Of a stretch of 24,531 bases of DNA, positions 13,908 to 20,792 are shown one piece after another. Below the pieces are notes generated by a model. The model was not told the DNA's origin, did no database searches, and was given only the letters and a program-made list of their open reading frames with translations. A program made the translations under genes and the position numbers. The stretch's first letter is position 1. Each line of letters begins with the position of its first letter. Origin of the DNA: an uncultured Lachnospiraceae bacterium (GTDB lineage: Bacteria; Bacillota; Clostridia; Lachnospirales; Lachnospiraceae); contig URCR01000044.1 of assembly GCA_900546325.1 (NCBI GenBank), forward strand, positions 1 through 24,531. Direction: 5' to 3'.

Positions 13908-15990
13908 TGTCGTCTTCCTTTCTCTTTACGTTGCAAAAATAACTCTTATATCCCGGGAAGCCTGAGATCGGATCCAGATAAGCAAGCGGGATCAGCTCAT
14001 TGGCTTCCCCTTTCTTATTCCCATGATAAATATGTACCATCCCCGGCAGATTGTTTTTGACTGCTGCCGCAATTCCCTCCATGCTTCCTCCCGGTGAGGT
14101 CACTACTACACGGTCACCTTCCTGGATTTGGAGCAATTCCATATCTGACGGATGCATTTCTACCAGGGTTGCCGGCTCTAACGCCGCAAGCCACGAAAGC
14201 CGGTTCACACGTGCATGAAAATACTGCGGTTTTCTGGAACCCGTATTCAAGATCCATGGATAAACAGATCTGTCCACCCCGCTTACTTCCCTGAAATCCC
14301 GGTAGACCGGAAGACCGTCATAGCCGTGAGAATCTTTGTACTTTTCCAGTACCGTGGAAACAAATTCCGCCTTCCCTGTCGGTGTCGCAAATCCTTCTCT
14401 CTCATAGCTTCTCTCTGCTTCAAACACCAAATGTTTTGCCTTTACTCCTTCCTGATGTCCTCGCAGCTCTTCCACAGAAAGTCCGGTCGGTTTGAGAATG
14501 TAATTCATATACTCCTCATAACTTCCGGAAAGCACCGGTTCGGAAAGTCCCATTCTGCGTGCCAGTTCCTGAATGATCTCAATATCATTTTTCGCCTCTC
14601 CGCAGGGGCAGACTGCCGGTTCCCCAAGACCGATCATGCCTCCCCGCATCGTTTTCACTTCTTCCCGCTCAAAAAAGGTTGCCGCAGGCAGAACAATATC
14701 TGCCATGTCGCTGGAATCAGAGAGAAACAGATCCACATTGACATAGAACTCCAATTTTTGCAATGCCTTCTGCAGGTACGACGGCTTCGGCCACATTCTG
14801 TGATTCATTCCAAATGCCACAAGTGCTTTCAGCGGATACGGCTCTTCTTTCAAAATATATTCTGCCAATCTGGTGCACTGTGCTTCCTCACACGGAAGAT
14901 CAAACCATACCGGAAATTCTCTCTGTCCGATTGCTTCTTCTCCATCGTATCGCTTCACTTTCCCAAATTCATTGACCGGAGCAGTCACCGGCGGCTTTGC
15001 CAGATGCCCTCCTTTTCTGTCATAATTTCCGCTAAGTCCTACAAGCATATGAACAGCCCGGTAATTCTGAACTCCATTGATATGATGGACGACTGTCGCC
15101 GCAGAGAACATGATCCCTGCCGGACCATTCGTCGCATACAGTCTTGCAGCCTCTGAAATCTTCTCTGCCGGAACTCCGGTGATCTTCTCCGTATACTCCG
15201 GAGTAAACTTCTTTACATATGCCCGGTACTCTGCAAACCCATACACATAATTTTCCACAAAATCATGGTCATAAAGTTCTTCTTCGATCATGACATGCGC
15301 CATCCCCAGTGCAAGTGCTCCGTCGGTTCCCGGAAGCAGCCGCAGGTGGATATCCGCCTCTCTTGCAGTGACTGTATTTCTCGGGTCTACCGCAATGATC
15401 TTGACGCCTCGTTCCTTCATCCCCCTGTACATTTTGCTCATCGGTGTATTGGAATGATATAAATTAGATGCCCACAGCATGACCGTATTTGCATTTGCAA
15501 GATCCGGAAAACAGATGTTATTCCCATAGATCGACTTCCACGCCATATTCGATGCCTGAAAGCAGGTACTTGACTCAGTACAATAATTTGGTGATCCGTA
15601 CGCATTGGCAAGACGAAGCAGCGCCGGACGGTACCATTTCGGATATCCGGCATAAAATATCGTCGACCGTGCACCGTACCGTTCCCGGACAGATAACAGC
15701 TTGTCTGCGATTGTCTGATATGCCTCTTCCCAGCTGATCCGCACAAAATTACCATGTCCTTTTTCCCCAACCTGTTTCATCGGGTAAAGCAGTCTTTCCT
15801 GATTATAAATATACTGTCTTGCGGCTGCCCCTTTCGCACAGAGCCCTCCGCTCTGACCGGGCAGATCCCTGCTTCCTTCCACTGAAATGATCTTCCCGTC
15901 TTCTACATAGACATCCATCGGACAGCCGGATGCACAGATGCCGCAGACTGCTTTTTTTACCTGCTTCTCTCCATGTTCTTTCTGACTCAA
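13885..15990 (-). CDS. Cytoplasmic molybdopterin (bis-MGD) oxidoreductase, catalytic subunit
   Basis: This protein of about 701 residues belongs to the DMSO reductase/formate dehydrogenase superfamily. The N-terminal [4Fe-4S] motif is C16-x2-C19-x3-C23-x27-C51. Cofactor-binding regions follow, including MLWASNLYHSNTP and KIIAVDPRNTVTAREADIHLRLLPGTDGALALGM. A C-terminal Molydop_binding domain contains PWILNTGSRKPQYFH and GDRVVVTSPGG. Cys143 in ESSTCF stands where the metal ligand usually sits, so the enzyme is probably a Cys-ligated type. No Tat signal is present. The TTG at 15990 is chosen because AGGGGG lies eight bases upstream; another TTG at 16029 would overlap the upstream gene. The closest named relatives cannot be picked by eye (thiosulfate/polysulfide reductase, formate dehydrogenase-like, and dehydroxylases are all possible). 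The substrate is unknown. Context ties it to sugar import. Confidence 0.9.
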   Translation of the reverse strand: MSQKEHGEKQVKKAVCGICASGCPMDVYVEDGKIISVEGSRDLPGQSGGLCAKGAAARQYIYNQERLLYPMKQVGEKGHGNFVRISWEEAYQTIADKLLSVRERYGARSTIFYAGYPKWYRPALLRLANAYGSPNYCTESSTCFQASNMAWKSIYGNNICFPDLANANTVMLWASNLYHSNTPMSKMYRGMKERGVKIIAVDPRNTVTAREADIHLRLLPGTDGALALGMAHVMIEEELYDHDFVENYVYGFAEYRAYVKKFTPEYTEKITGVPAEKISEAARLYATNGPAGIMFSAATVVHHINGVQNYRAVHMLVGLSGNYDRKGGHLAKPPVTAPVNEFGKVKRYDGEEAIGQREFPVWFDLPCEEAQCTRLAEYILKEEPYPLKALVAFGMNHRMWPKPSYLQKALQKLEFYVNVDLFLSDSSDMADIVLPAATFFEREEVKTMRGGMIGLGEPAVCPCGEAKNDIEIIQELARRMGLSEPVLSGSYEEYMNYILKPTGLSVEELRGHQEGVKAKHLVFEAERSYEREGFATPTGKAEFVSTVLEKYKDSHGYDGLPVYRDFREVSGVDRSVYPWILNTGSRKPQYFHARVNRLSWLAALEPATLVEMHPSDMELLQIQEGDRVVVTSPGGSMEGIAAAVKNNLPGMVHIYHGNKKGEANELIPLAYLDPISGFPGYKSYFCNVKRKEDDNAISIEI

Positions 15991-16009
15991 AACAGTTCCC
16001 CCTTTTCCT

Positions 16010-17281
16010 CTATCCCCGAAGTTCCTCAAGTTCGATACACCGTCCGCCGTCTACTCTTGACATTTCTGCTCCGATTGCAATAAAATGGCTCTCCATTGAC
16101 TGTTCCAGTGTTGTGATAGATCCGGATGGCTCTTTATCGTGGATCAGCATGTCCAGAAAATCCAGGACAACTTTCTTGTCTCCTCCACTGTATCCTGCCT
16201 CTTTCTCATATTCCACCGGCTTTCTCTCCTGACCAAACAGCTGAATATCGAGTGTACCATTTGTCATATCCGCAAAAATTTCTCCCCTGGTACCCATGTA
16301 GGAGGTTGTTCTTCCGCCTTTGTTGTGGAACGCACACATGCTGAAGCTGACGGTCACTCCATTTTCCATCTCCAGGTTAACTACCTGATGATCTACAACA
16401 TCATTGTCACATGCATAGACACAACGTCCGTACGGTCCCGTTTTCAACGCTTCCGTGATCGTCTCCACAGTCGGATGCAGAGCAAGGACATTGTTCGGCA
16501 TATGTGTATTTCCGTTTGCCACACCGATTTTCTCATGGTAAATGTAAATCTGCTCTGCATTGTACGGGCAGGTATCCTTTGCCTTGCAGCCATCCATACA
16601 TCGTTTTGCCGCACCTTCCGGGGCATTTTCCGGTTTGAAGTGGAATGTATTTCCAAAAGAGGACAAATGCTTACATTTCTGTCCGGTCATCCATACGATC
16701 AGATCCATATCATGACAGCATTTCTGCACAAACATCGGGCTGGTTTCCTTACTGTTTCTCCAGTTCCCGCGCACAAAGCTGTGTGCCTGGTGCCAGTATC
16801 CTACATTTTCACTTCCCTGGATCGAGACGAGATCTCCGATCACCTTCTGATCCAACAGCTCTTTGATCTTTCTATAATAAGAAGTGTAGCGCAGAACATG
16901 ACAGACAACTACCTTCCTGTTGCATTCATTTGCAACCCGCAGTACTTCCCTGCACTCTTCCAGATCCGGAGAAATCGGTTTTTCCATCAGAATATGATAT
17001 CCCTTTCTCAGCGCCGGAATCGCATGTCCGACATGCTGTCGGTCCTGTGTACAGATAAATACCGCATCTGCCATTTTCTCCTGCTCCAGAAATGCCTCGG
17101 CACTCGGATAGCAGTGTTCTGCCGAAACTCCATATTCTTTTGCCACATCCTCTACTTTTGCCGGATCCAAATCTGCAATCGCAACAATCTCCATCTGATC
17201 CGGCACGTCTTTCGCCACCGGAGCATAAGTATCTTTTCCTCTCCATCCAAGTCCCAAAATGGCTACTCTTACTTTTTCCAT
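16010..17281 (-). CDS. Gfo/Idh/MocA-family NAD(P)-dependent oxidoreductase
   Basis: This 423-residue soluble enzyme oxidises, reduces or epimerises a sugar, polyol or glycoside at a hydroxyl. The Rossmann motif is ILGLGWRG (Gly10, Gly12, Gly15). The catalytic-lysine motif MEKPIS sits at 99-104 with Lys101. The family HxxD-like element is CCHDMD at 188-193. It is longer than typical members (330-390) because of an insert near 220-260 that contains three cysteines (228, 232, 238; CMDGCKAKDTCPY). The ATG at 17281 has GAGG upstream. It follows the second sugar permease by 91 bases and precedes the molybdopterin enzyme by 19. This placement suggests it acts first on the imported substrate. Confidence 0.92.
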   Translation of the reverse strand: MEKVRVAILGLGWRGKDTYAPVAKDVPDQMEIVAIADLDPAKVEDVAKEYGVSAEHCYPSAEAFLEQEKMADAVFICTQDRQHVGHAIPALRKGYHILMEKPISPDLEECREVLRVANECNRKVVVCHVLRYTSYYRKIKELLDQKVIGDLVSIQGSENVGYWHQAHSFVRGNWRNSKETSPMFVQKCCHDMDLIVWMTGQKCKHLSSFGNTFHFKPENAPEGAAKRCMDGCKAKDTCPYNAEQIYIYHEKIGVANGNTHMPNNVLALHPTVETITEALKTGPYGRCVYACDNDVVDHQVVNLEMENGVTVSFSMCAFHNKGGRTTSYMGTRGEIFADMTNGTLDIQLFGQERKPVEYEKEAGYSGGDKKVVLDFLDMLIHDKEPSGSITTLEQSMESHFIAIGAEMSRVDGGRCIELEELRG

Positions 17282-17372
17282 GTTATTTCCTCACTTTCAC
17301 TTTATTTCAATTTATGTTTTTCTCTTTTCCAAAATGCATCTGCTCTCACCCAATACGTTCTCGAAACTTCCT

Positions 17373-18200
17373 CTATTTGATTCCGCTCAGTGCCAGCCCT
17401 CGGATAAATTGTCTCTGGAACAGAATGAAAATCACGATCATCGGCAGCATGATCATCGTTGCCGCCGCCATCGTCGTCGTCAAGTCCTGTGTATGCTCCG
17501 TGCTGAAGACAACCAGTGCCAACGGAAGCGTCATTTTCTCTTTGTCATTTAACATCAGAAGCGGATTCAGGTAGTCATTCCACGACATCATCGCAGTGAA
17601 AATCCCAAGTGATCCGATTGCCGGACGGATATTCGGCAGAATGATCTTCCTGTAAATGCCAAATGCGGAGGCGCCGTCAATCTTTGCCGCCTCACAGATG
17701 CTGTCCGGAATGTCCTCAATAAACTGCTTCGACAGGTAGATTCCGAATGCACTGACGATCCCCGGAACGATCAATGCCCACTGTGTGTTGAACAGCCCCA
17801 TTTTCTGAATCATCAAAAAGCGGGGAATCATTGTCACCTGCCCCGGCACCATCATTGTTGCAAGCAGAAGTAAAAACAGCGGTTTCTTCATTTTAAATTC
17901 ATATTTTGCGAACACATATCCGATCAGTGTGCTTGTAAAAATCACTGCCGCAGTCACGACCACAGTGATCAGAATACTATTCAGAAACCACCTTCCAAGC
18001 GGTGCCTCTGTAAATGCCCTTACATATCCTTCCAGTGTCCATGTCTGTGGAATCATTGTTGTCTTGTTGATCCTGATATCTGCATTTGTACGGAAAGAAG
18101 TCAGGAACATCCAGATCATCGGGAACATCATCACTGCACAGAAGACTGTCAGAAATAAGATGATCACATAGTGATACCATTTATATCCATATTTTTTCAT
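17373..18200 (-). CDS. Carbohydrate ABC transporter permease (MalG/UgpE type)
   Basis: This 275-residue inner-membrane channel subunit belongs to the CUT1 sugar importer family. About six hydrophobic helices are seen, starting with YHYVIILFLTVFCAVMMF. The coupling loop EAAKIDGASAFGIYRKIILP matches the EAA motif that docks the ATPase. The ATG at 18200 overlaps the stop of the preceding permease by one base (TAATG), with GGAG nine bases upstream. No ATPase gene exists in the operon, so a shared MsmK/UgpC-type ATPase encoded elsewhere must drive it, as is common in Gram-positive CUT1 systems. Confidence 0.93.
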   Translation of the reverse strand: MKKYGYKWYHYVIILFLTVFCAVMMFPMIWMFLTSFRTNADIRINKTTMIPQTWTLEGYVRAFTEAPLGRWFLNSILITVVVTAAVIFTSTLIGYVFAKYEFKMKKPLFLLLLATMMVPGQVTMIPRFLMIQKMGLFNTQWALIVPGIVSAFGIYLSKQFIEDIPDSICEAAKIDGASAFGIYRKIILPNIRPAIGSLGIFTAMMSWNDYLNPLLMLNDKEKMTLPLALVVFSTEHTQDLTTTMAAATMIMLPMIVIFILFQRQFIRGLALSGIK

Positions 18201-19078
18201 TATTCATAACTCCAATCTAAACGCATCATGCGGTTCTGAATCATCGCCACAACAAACACAATGCAGAACAGTGCCATCGCGATTGCTGAAGCGTATCCCA
18301 TATCGTAATTGGTGAAGCTCTGCCGGTAGATATAGTTTGTCAGCACCATCGCCGAGTAGTCTACCCCGCCTTTCGGTGCAATGACCTGAAACTGAGCGAA
18401 CATCTGAAAATAGTTTGCCATCGTCATAACTGCAACAAATGCAAATGTTCTTCCCATCAGCGGAAGCCTGATCTTCAAAAATCTTCTGACCGGACCTGCC
18501 CCGTCGATCGCTGCAGCCTCGTCAAACTCTCTTGGCACTCCCTCCAGCCCCGCTGAAAATAGTACCACGTTATACCCGATATCTGCCCACAATGTATACG
18601 CAATGATAATCGCAAGCAGAGCCCCTGTGGTCATTGTCCAGTTCTTCGGCGCAATTCCGAATACTCCGATCAGCCGGTTCAACAGTCCGCCGTCAGTTTC
18701 AATGATTCCCGATTTCCACACAAGCGCTGTACCTACCATCGGTGCAATACACGGAATAAATAAAATTGTCCGGAAAACAGTCTTCCACCGCTTCGACGGA
18801 AGCACGGAAATCAGCTGCGCCAAAAACAGCGTGATCACAATATTGAGAAACACGGCAACAATTCCAAACAGCAATGTATTTACAACTGCCTTTTTGAAAA
18901 CCGGATCTTGGAACATTCTGATATAGTTTTCCATTCCGAGAAACGGATTGCTGTCACGCGCCGGATTGTAATCAAAAAAGGAAATGCCAAGCCCGTAAAA
19001 CAACGGAAACACGACAAATAGAAACAGCAGGGCAAAACTTGGAATCAGAACTATACAAACAAATTTTCTATCTTTCAT
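18200..19078 (-). CDS. Carbohydrate ABC transporter permease (MalF/UgpA type)
   Basis: This 292-residue membrane protein partners the MalG-type permease. It opens with a hydrophobic helix (VCIVLIPSFALLFLFVVFPLFYGL) and the FFDYNP segment that is common in CUT1 permeases. Its EAA loop reads EFDEAAAIDGAGPVRRFLKI. The ATG at 19078 has GAGGAGAG just upstream. The 158-base gap to the binding-protein gene holds strong secondary structure, while the downstream permease overlaps by a base, so permease expression may be tuned below that of the binding protein. Confidence 0.93.
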   Translation of the reverse strand: MKDRKFVCIVLIPSFALLFLFVVFPLFYGLGISFFDYNPARDSNPFLGMENYIRMFQDPVFKKAVVNTLLFGIVAVFLNIVITLFLAQLISVLPSKRWKTVFRTILFIPCIAPMVGTALVWKSGIIETDGGLLNRLIGVFGIAPKNWTMTTGALLAIIIAYTLWADIGYNVVLFSAGLEGVPREFDEAAAIDGAGPVRRFLKIRLPLMGRTFAFVAVMTMANYFQMFAQFQVIAPKGGVDYSAMVLTNYIYRQSFTNYDMGYASAIAMALFCIVFVVAMIQNRMMRLDWSYE

Positions 19079-19100
19079 TTTCTCTCCTCATCTCTTCTTC

Positions 19101-19177
19101 GTCAGACAGCAAAATGGTTTCTGCACATTTTTACATCTGCCATTCTTACAAGCACAGCGGATGTGACTGCTTTCTGA
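19101..19177 (-). other. Structured RNA spacer upstream of the first sugar permease
   Basis: Outer arms GTCAGACAGCA (19101-19111) and TGCTTTCTGAC (19167-19177) pair over 11 bp with one mismatch. Inside, AATGG pairs with CCATT. On the transcript this fold ends about 20 bases before the permease start codon, close to its ribosome site. It could attenuate or stabilise the message. The pairing is seen; any regulatory role is inference. Confidence 0.4.
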
Positions 19178-19194
19178 CACTTACTTATAGAAAT

Positions 19195-19227
19195 AACCGG
19201 GAATCCACCAACTGTGAACTCCCGGTA
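19195..19227 (-). terminator. Hairpin just after the sugar-binding-protein gene
   Basis: CCGGGA (19197-19202) and TCCCGG (19220-19225) form a perfect stem nine or more bases after the stop codon of the binding-protein gene. On the minus strand it is followed by TTATTTC, a weak U-tract. It is probably a partial terminator or 3' stabiliser that raises binding-protein mRNA over the permease mRNA. Confidence 0.5.
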
Positions 19228-19236
19228 TCCTGCCAT

Positions 19237-20529
19237 TTATTTTGTTGCATATCCAAGCTGACATTCTGCCGTGATCTTTGCCGACACGTCCTTTAATGCT
19301 TTTTCGATATCTGGATTTTCCTCCTGGCACAGAGAAATGAACATTTCATTAAAAAGTTCTCTCATCGCCGATGTATTATATGGTCCCATCCACTGACCTT
19401 TCTCCATAATGTCGAGAAGGAAAGTGATATTTGGCATTGCCTCTCTGTATTCTTCATTGTCTAACAGCGATTTTCTAGGCGGAAGCTGATTACATGCAAT
19501 ATTGTGTTTCACAAGATTTTCCGGCTGGCTGAAAAATTCAATAAATTCCCATGCAGCATCTTTATGTTCGCTGTTTTCAGGAACCATAATTCCCCATCCG
19601 GTCTCGGATGCAAATGCAACTTCCTCTCCATAAAGCGGAACCGGAACATATTCAAAGTCTTCTCCATAAGTCAGATCATACGTATCTGTTCCTTCCCCGA
19701 TTCCCCAGGAACCGACGGAAGCCATAAACCCTTTATCCTGATATGTCTTATTAAATGCATACTCTCCGGAAGTCAGTGACTCCAGGCTTGTCTCGCCGTC
19801 TTTCACCATGCTGACAATCTCTTCCATCGCCTTAATTCCTTCCGGTGTTGCAAAATTGATTGAATTATCCTCTTCCAGGTACTGACCGCCCTGCTGTAAG
19901 ATCATGGACAGATAGTTGCAGATCAACGCATCCGAATCAATCATGTCAAATCCCGTCATCTCCATGACTTCTCCGTTTTTCTTTGCCACTTTCTTGGAAG
20001 TCTCTCTCAATTCCTCCCAAGTTGTCGGATAAGAAAGTCCTGCCTCCTCAAAAAGCTTTTTGTTCACGATCATTCCACCGTACTCTAAGTTAAATTCCAT
20101 CGGAACCCCGTAATATTTTCCCTCTTTCTGGAAAACACCGAGTGTCGGCTCCAGATAGTCACTCTCCAGTTCTTTTACGATATTTTCCGGAACCTCTGCA
20201 AGTGCATCTGTCTCAATAAAATTCGGAGCGGTTCCTCCCCATACTGCAATGATGTCCACTTCCCCTTTATCAGATGTCAGCGCTGTCTGAATCTTCTGAT
20301 TATAGACATCAAACGGATAGTTTGAAAGTTTCACCTCATACTCCGGATGTTCCTTTTCAAACCTCTTGATCGTCTCTTCATATGCCTCGATCCATGGTTT
20401 ATTCTCGTGACACCAGAAATTAATGACTGTCTTTCCCTCTTTGTCTGCTTCCTTCTCCTTACTTCCGCAGCCGGCAAGACCAGATACGGATAAGCCAAGC
20501 GTCAGAAGGACTGCTAGTGCTCTTTTCAT
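19237..20529 (-). CDS. Carbohydrate ABC transporter substrate-binding lipoprotein
   Basis: This 430-residue SBP_bac_1 (CUT1) lipoprotein binds the imported carbohydrate outside the cell. The signal peptide has a lipobox LAGC with Cys21, then an acidic Lys/Glu tether. The fold opening INFWCHENKPWIEAYEETIKRFEKEHPEYEV is typical of the family, as are DIIAVWGGTAPNFIETDAL and the late segment FIEFFSQPENLVKHN. The ligand is not evident from sequence. The ATG at 20529 has AAGGAGAG upstream. It is the first gene of the nine-gene operon that continues with two permeases, an oxidoreductase and the Mo/W enzyme. Confidence 0.93.
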   Translation of the reverse strand: MKRALAVLLTLGLSVSGLAGCGSKEKEADKEGKTVINFWCHENKPWIEAYEETIKRFEKEHPEYEVKLSNYPFDVYNQKIQTALTSDKGEVDIIAVWGGTAPNFIETDALAEVPENIVKELESDYLEPTLGVFQKEGKYYGVPMEFNLEYGGMIVNKKLFEEAGLSYPTTWEELRETSKKVAKKNGEVMEMTGFDMIDSDALICNYLSMILQQGGQYLEEDNSINFATPEGIKAMEEIVSMVKDGETSLESLTSGEYAFNKTYQDKGFMASVGSWGIGEGTDTYDLTYGEDFEYVPVPLYGEEVAFASETGWGIMVPENSEHKDAAWEFIEFFSQPENLVKHNIACNQLPPRKSLLDNEEYREAMPNITFLLDIMEKGQWMGPYNTSAMRELFNEMFISLCQEENPDIEKALKDVSAKITAECQLGYATK

Positions 20530-20581
20530 AACATTTCTCTCCTTGTATTACTTCTTCTCAGAACATTGATTCTGCGTCTTT

Positions 20582-20590
20582 ATCATAGCA
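20582..20590 (-). promoter_or_regulatory. Extended -10 of the sugar/Mo-enzyme operon
   Basis: The minus strand reads TGC-TATGAT, an extended -10, about 50 bases upstream of the binding-protein start. The -35 region is weak (TTAGAA or AGAACA depending on spacing), which would fit an activated promoter. I see no convincing cre box or LacI-type operator. Confidence 0.5.
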
Positions 20591-20703
20591 CAGGAGAAAA
20601 GTTTGTTCTAATTGATATTTTTGATGGAAAGACATTTTTATAGATTTCATCTATATATCATTTTTTATAGCCGTCTGCCCTCTTTCTTCCCTCATCTCCA
20701 CGC

Positions 20704-20749
20704 AAAAAGCCAGAAGGCAGTGACTTTCGTCACCATCTTCTGGCTTTTT
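20704..20749. terminator. Intrinsic terminator after adhE
   Basis: A strong two-part stem is present: AAAAAGCCAGAAG with CTTCTGGCTTTTT, and an inner GTGAC-TTTC-GTCAC. The flanking A and T runs allow it to act in both directions. It lies 44 bases after the adhE stop and isolates adhE from the sugar operon. Confidence 0.9.
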
Positions 20750-20792
20750 CCAATGCTGTTTCCAGCTTTATTCTTTTCTATCTTTCCTGAAA

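Noticed and set aside
14215..15156. 313-codon open frame on the plus strand
   Set aside because: It is antisense to the molybdopterin oxidoreductase gene and has the same shadow-type composition.
16139..17380. 413-codon open frame on the plus strand
   Set aside because: It is exactly antisense to the well-supported Gfo/Idh/MocA gene, shows no recognisable motif, has a Cys/Phe/His-rich composition typical of reverse frames, and lacks a ribosome site.
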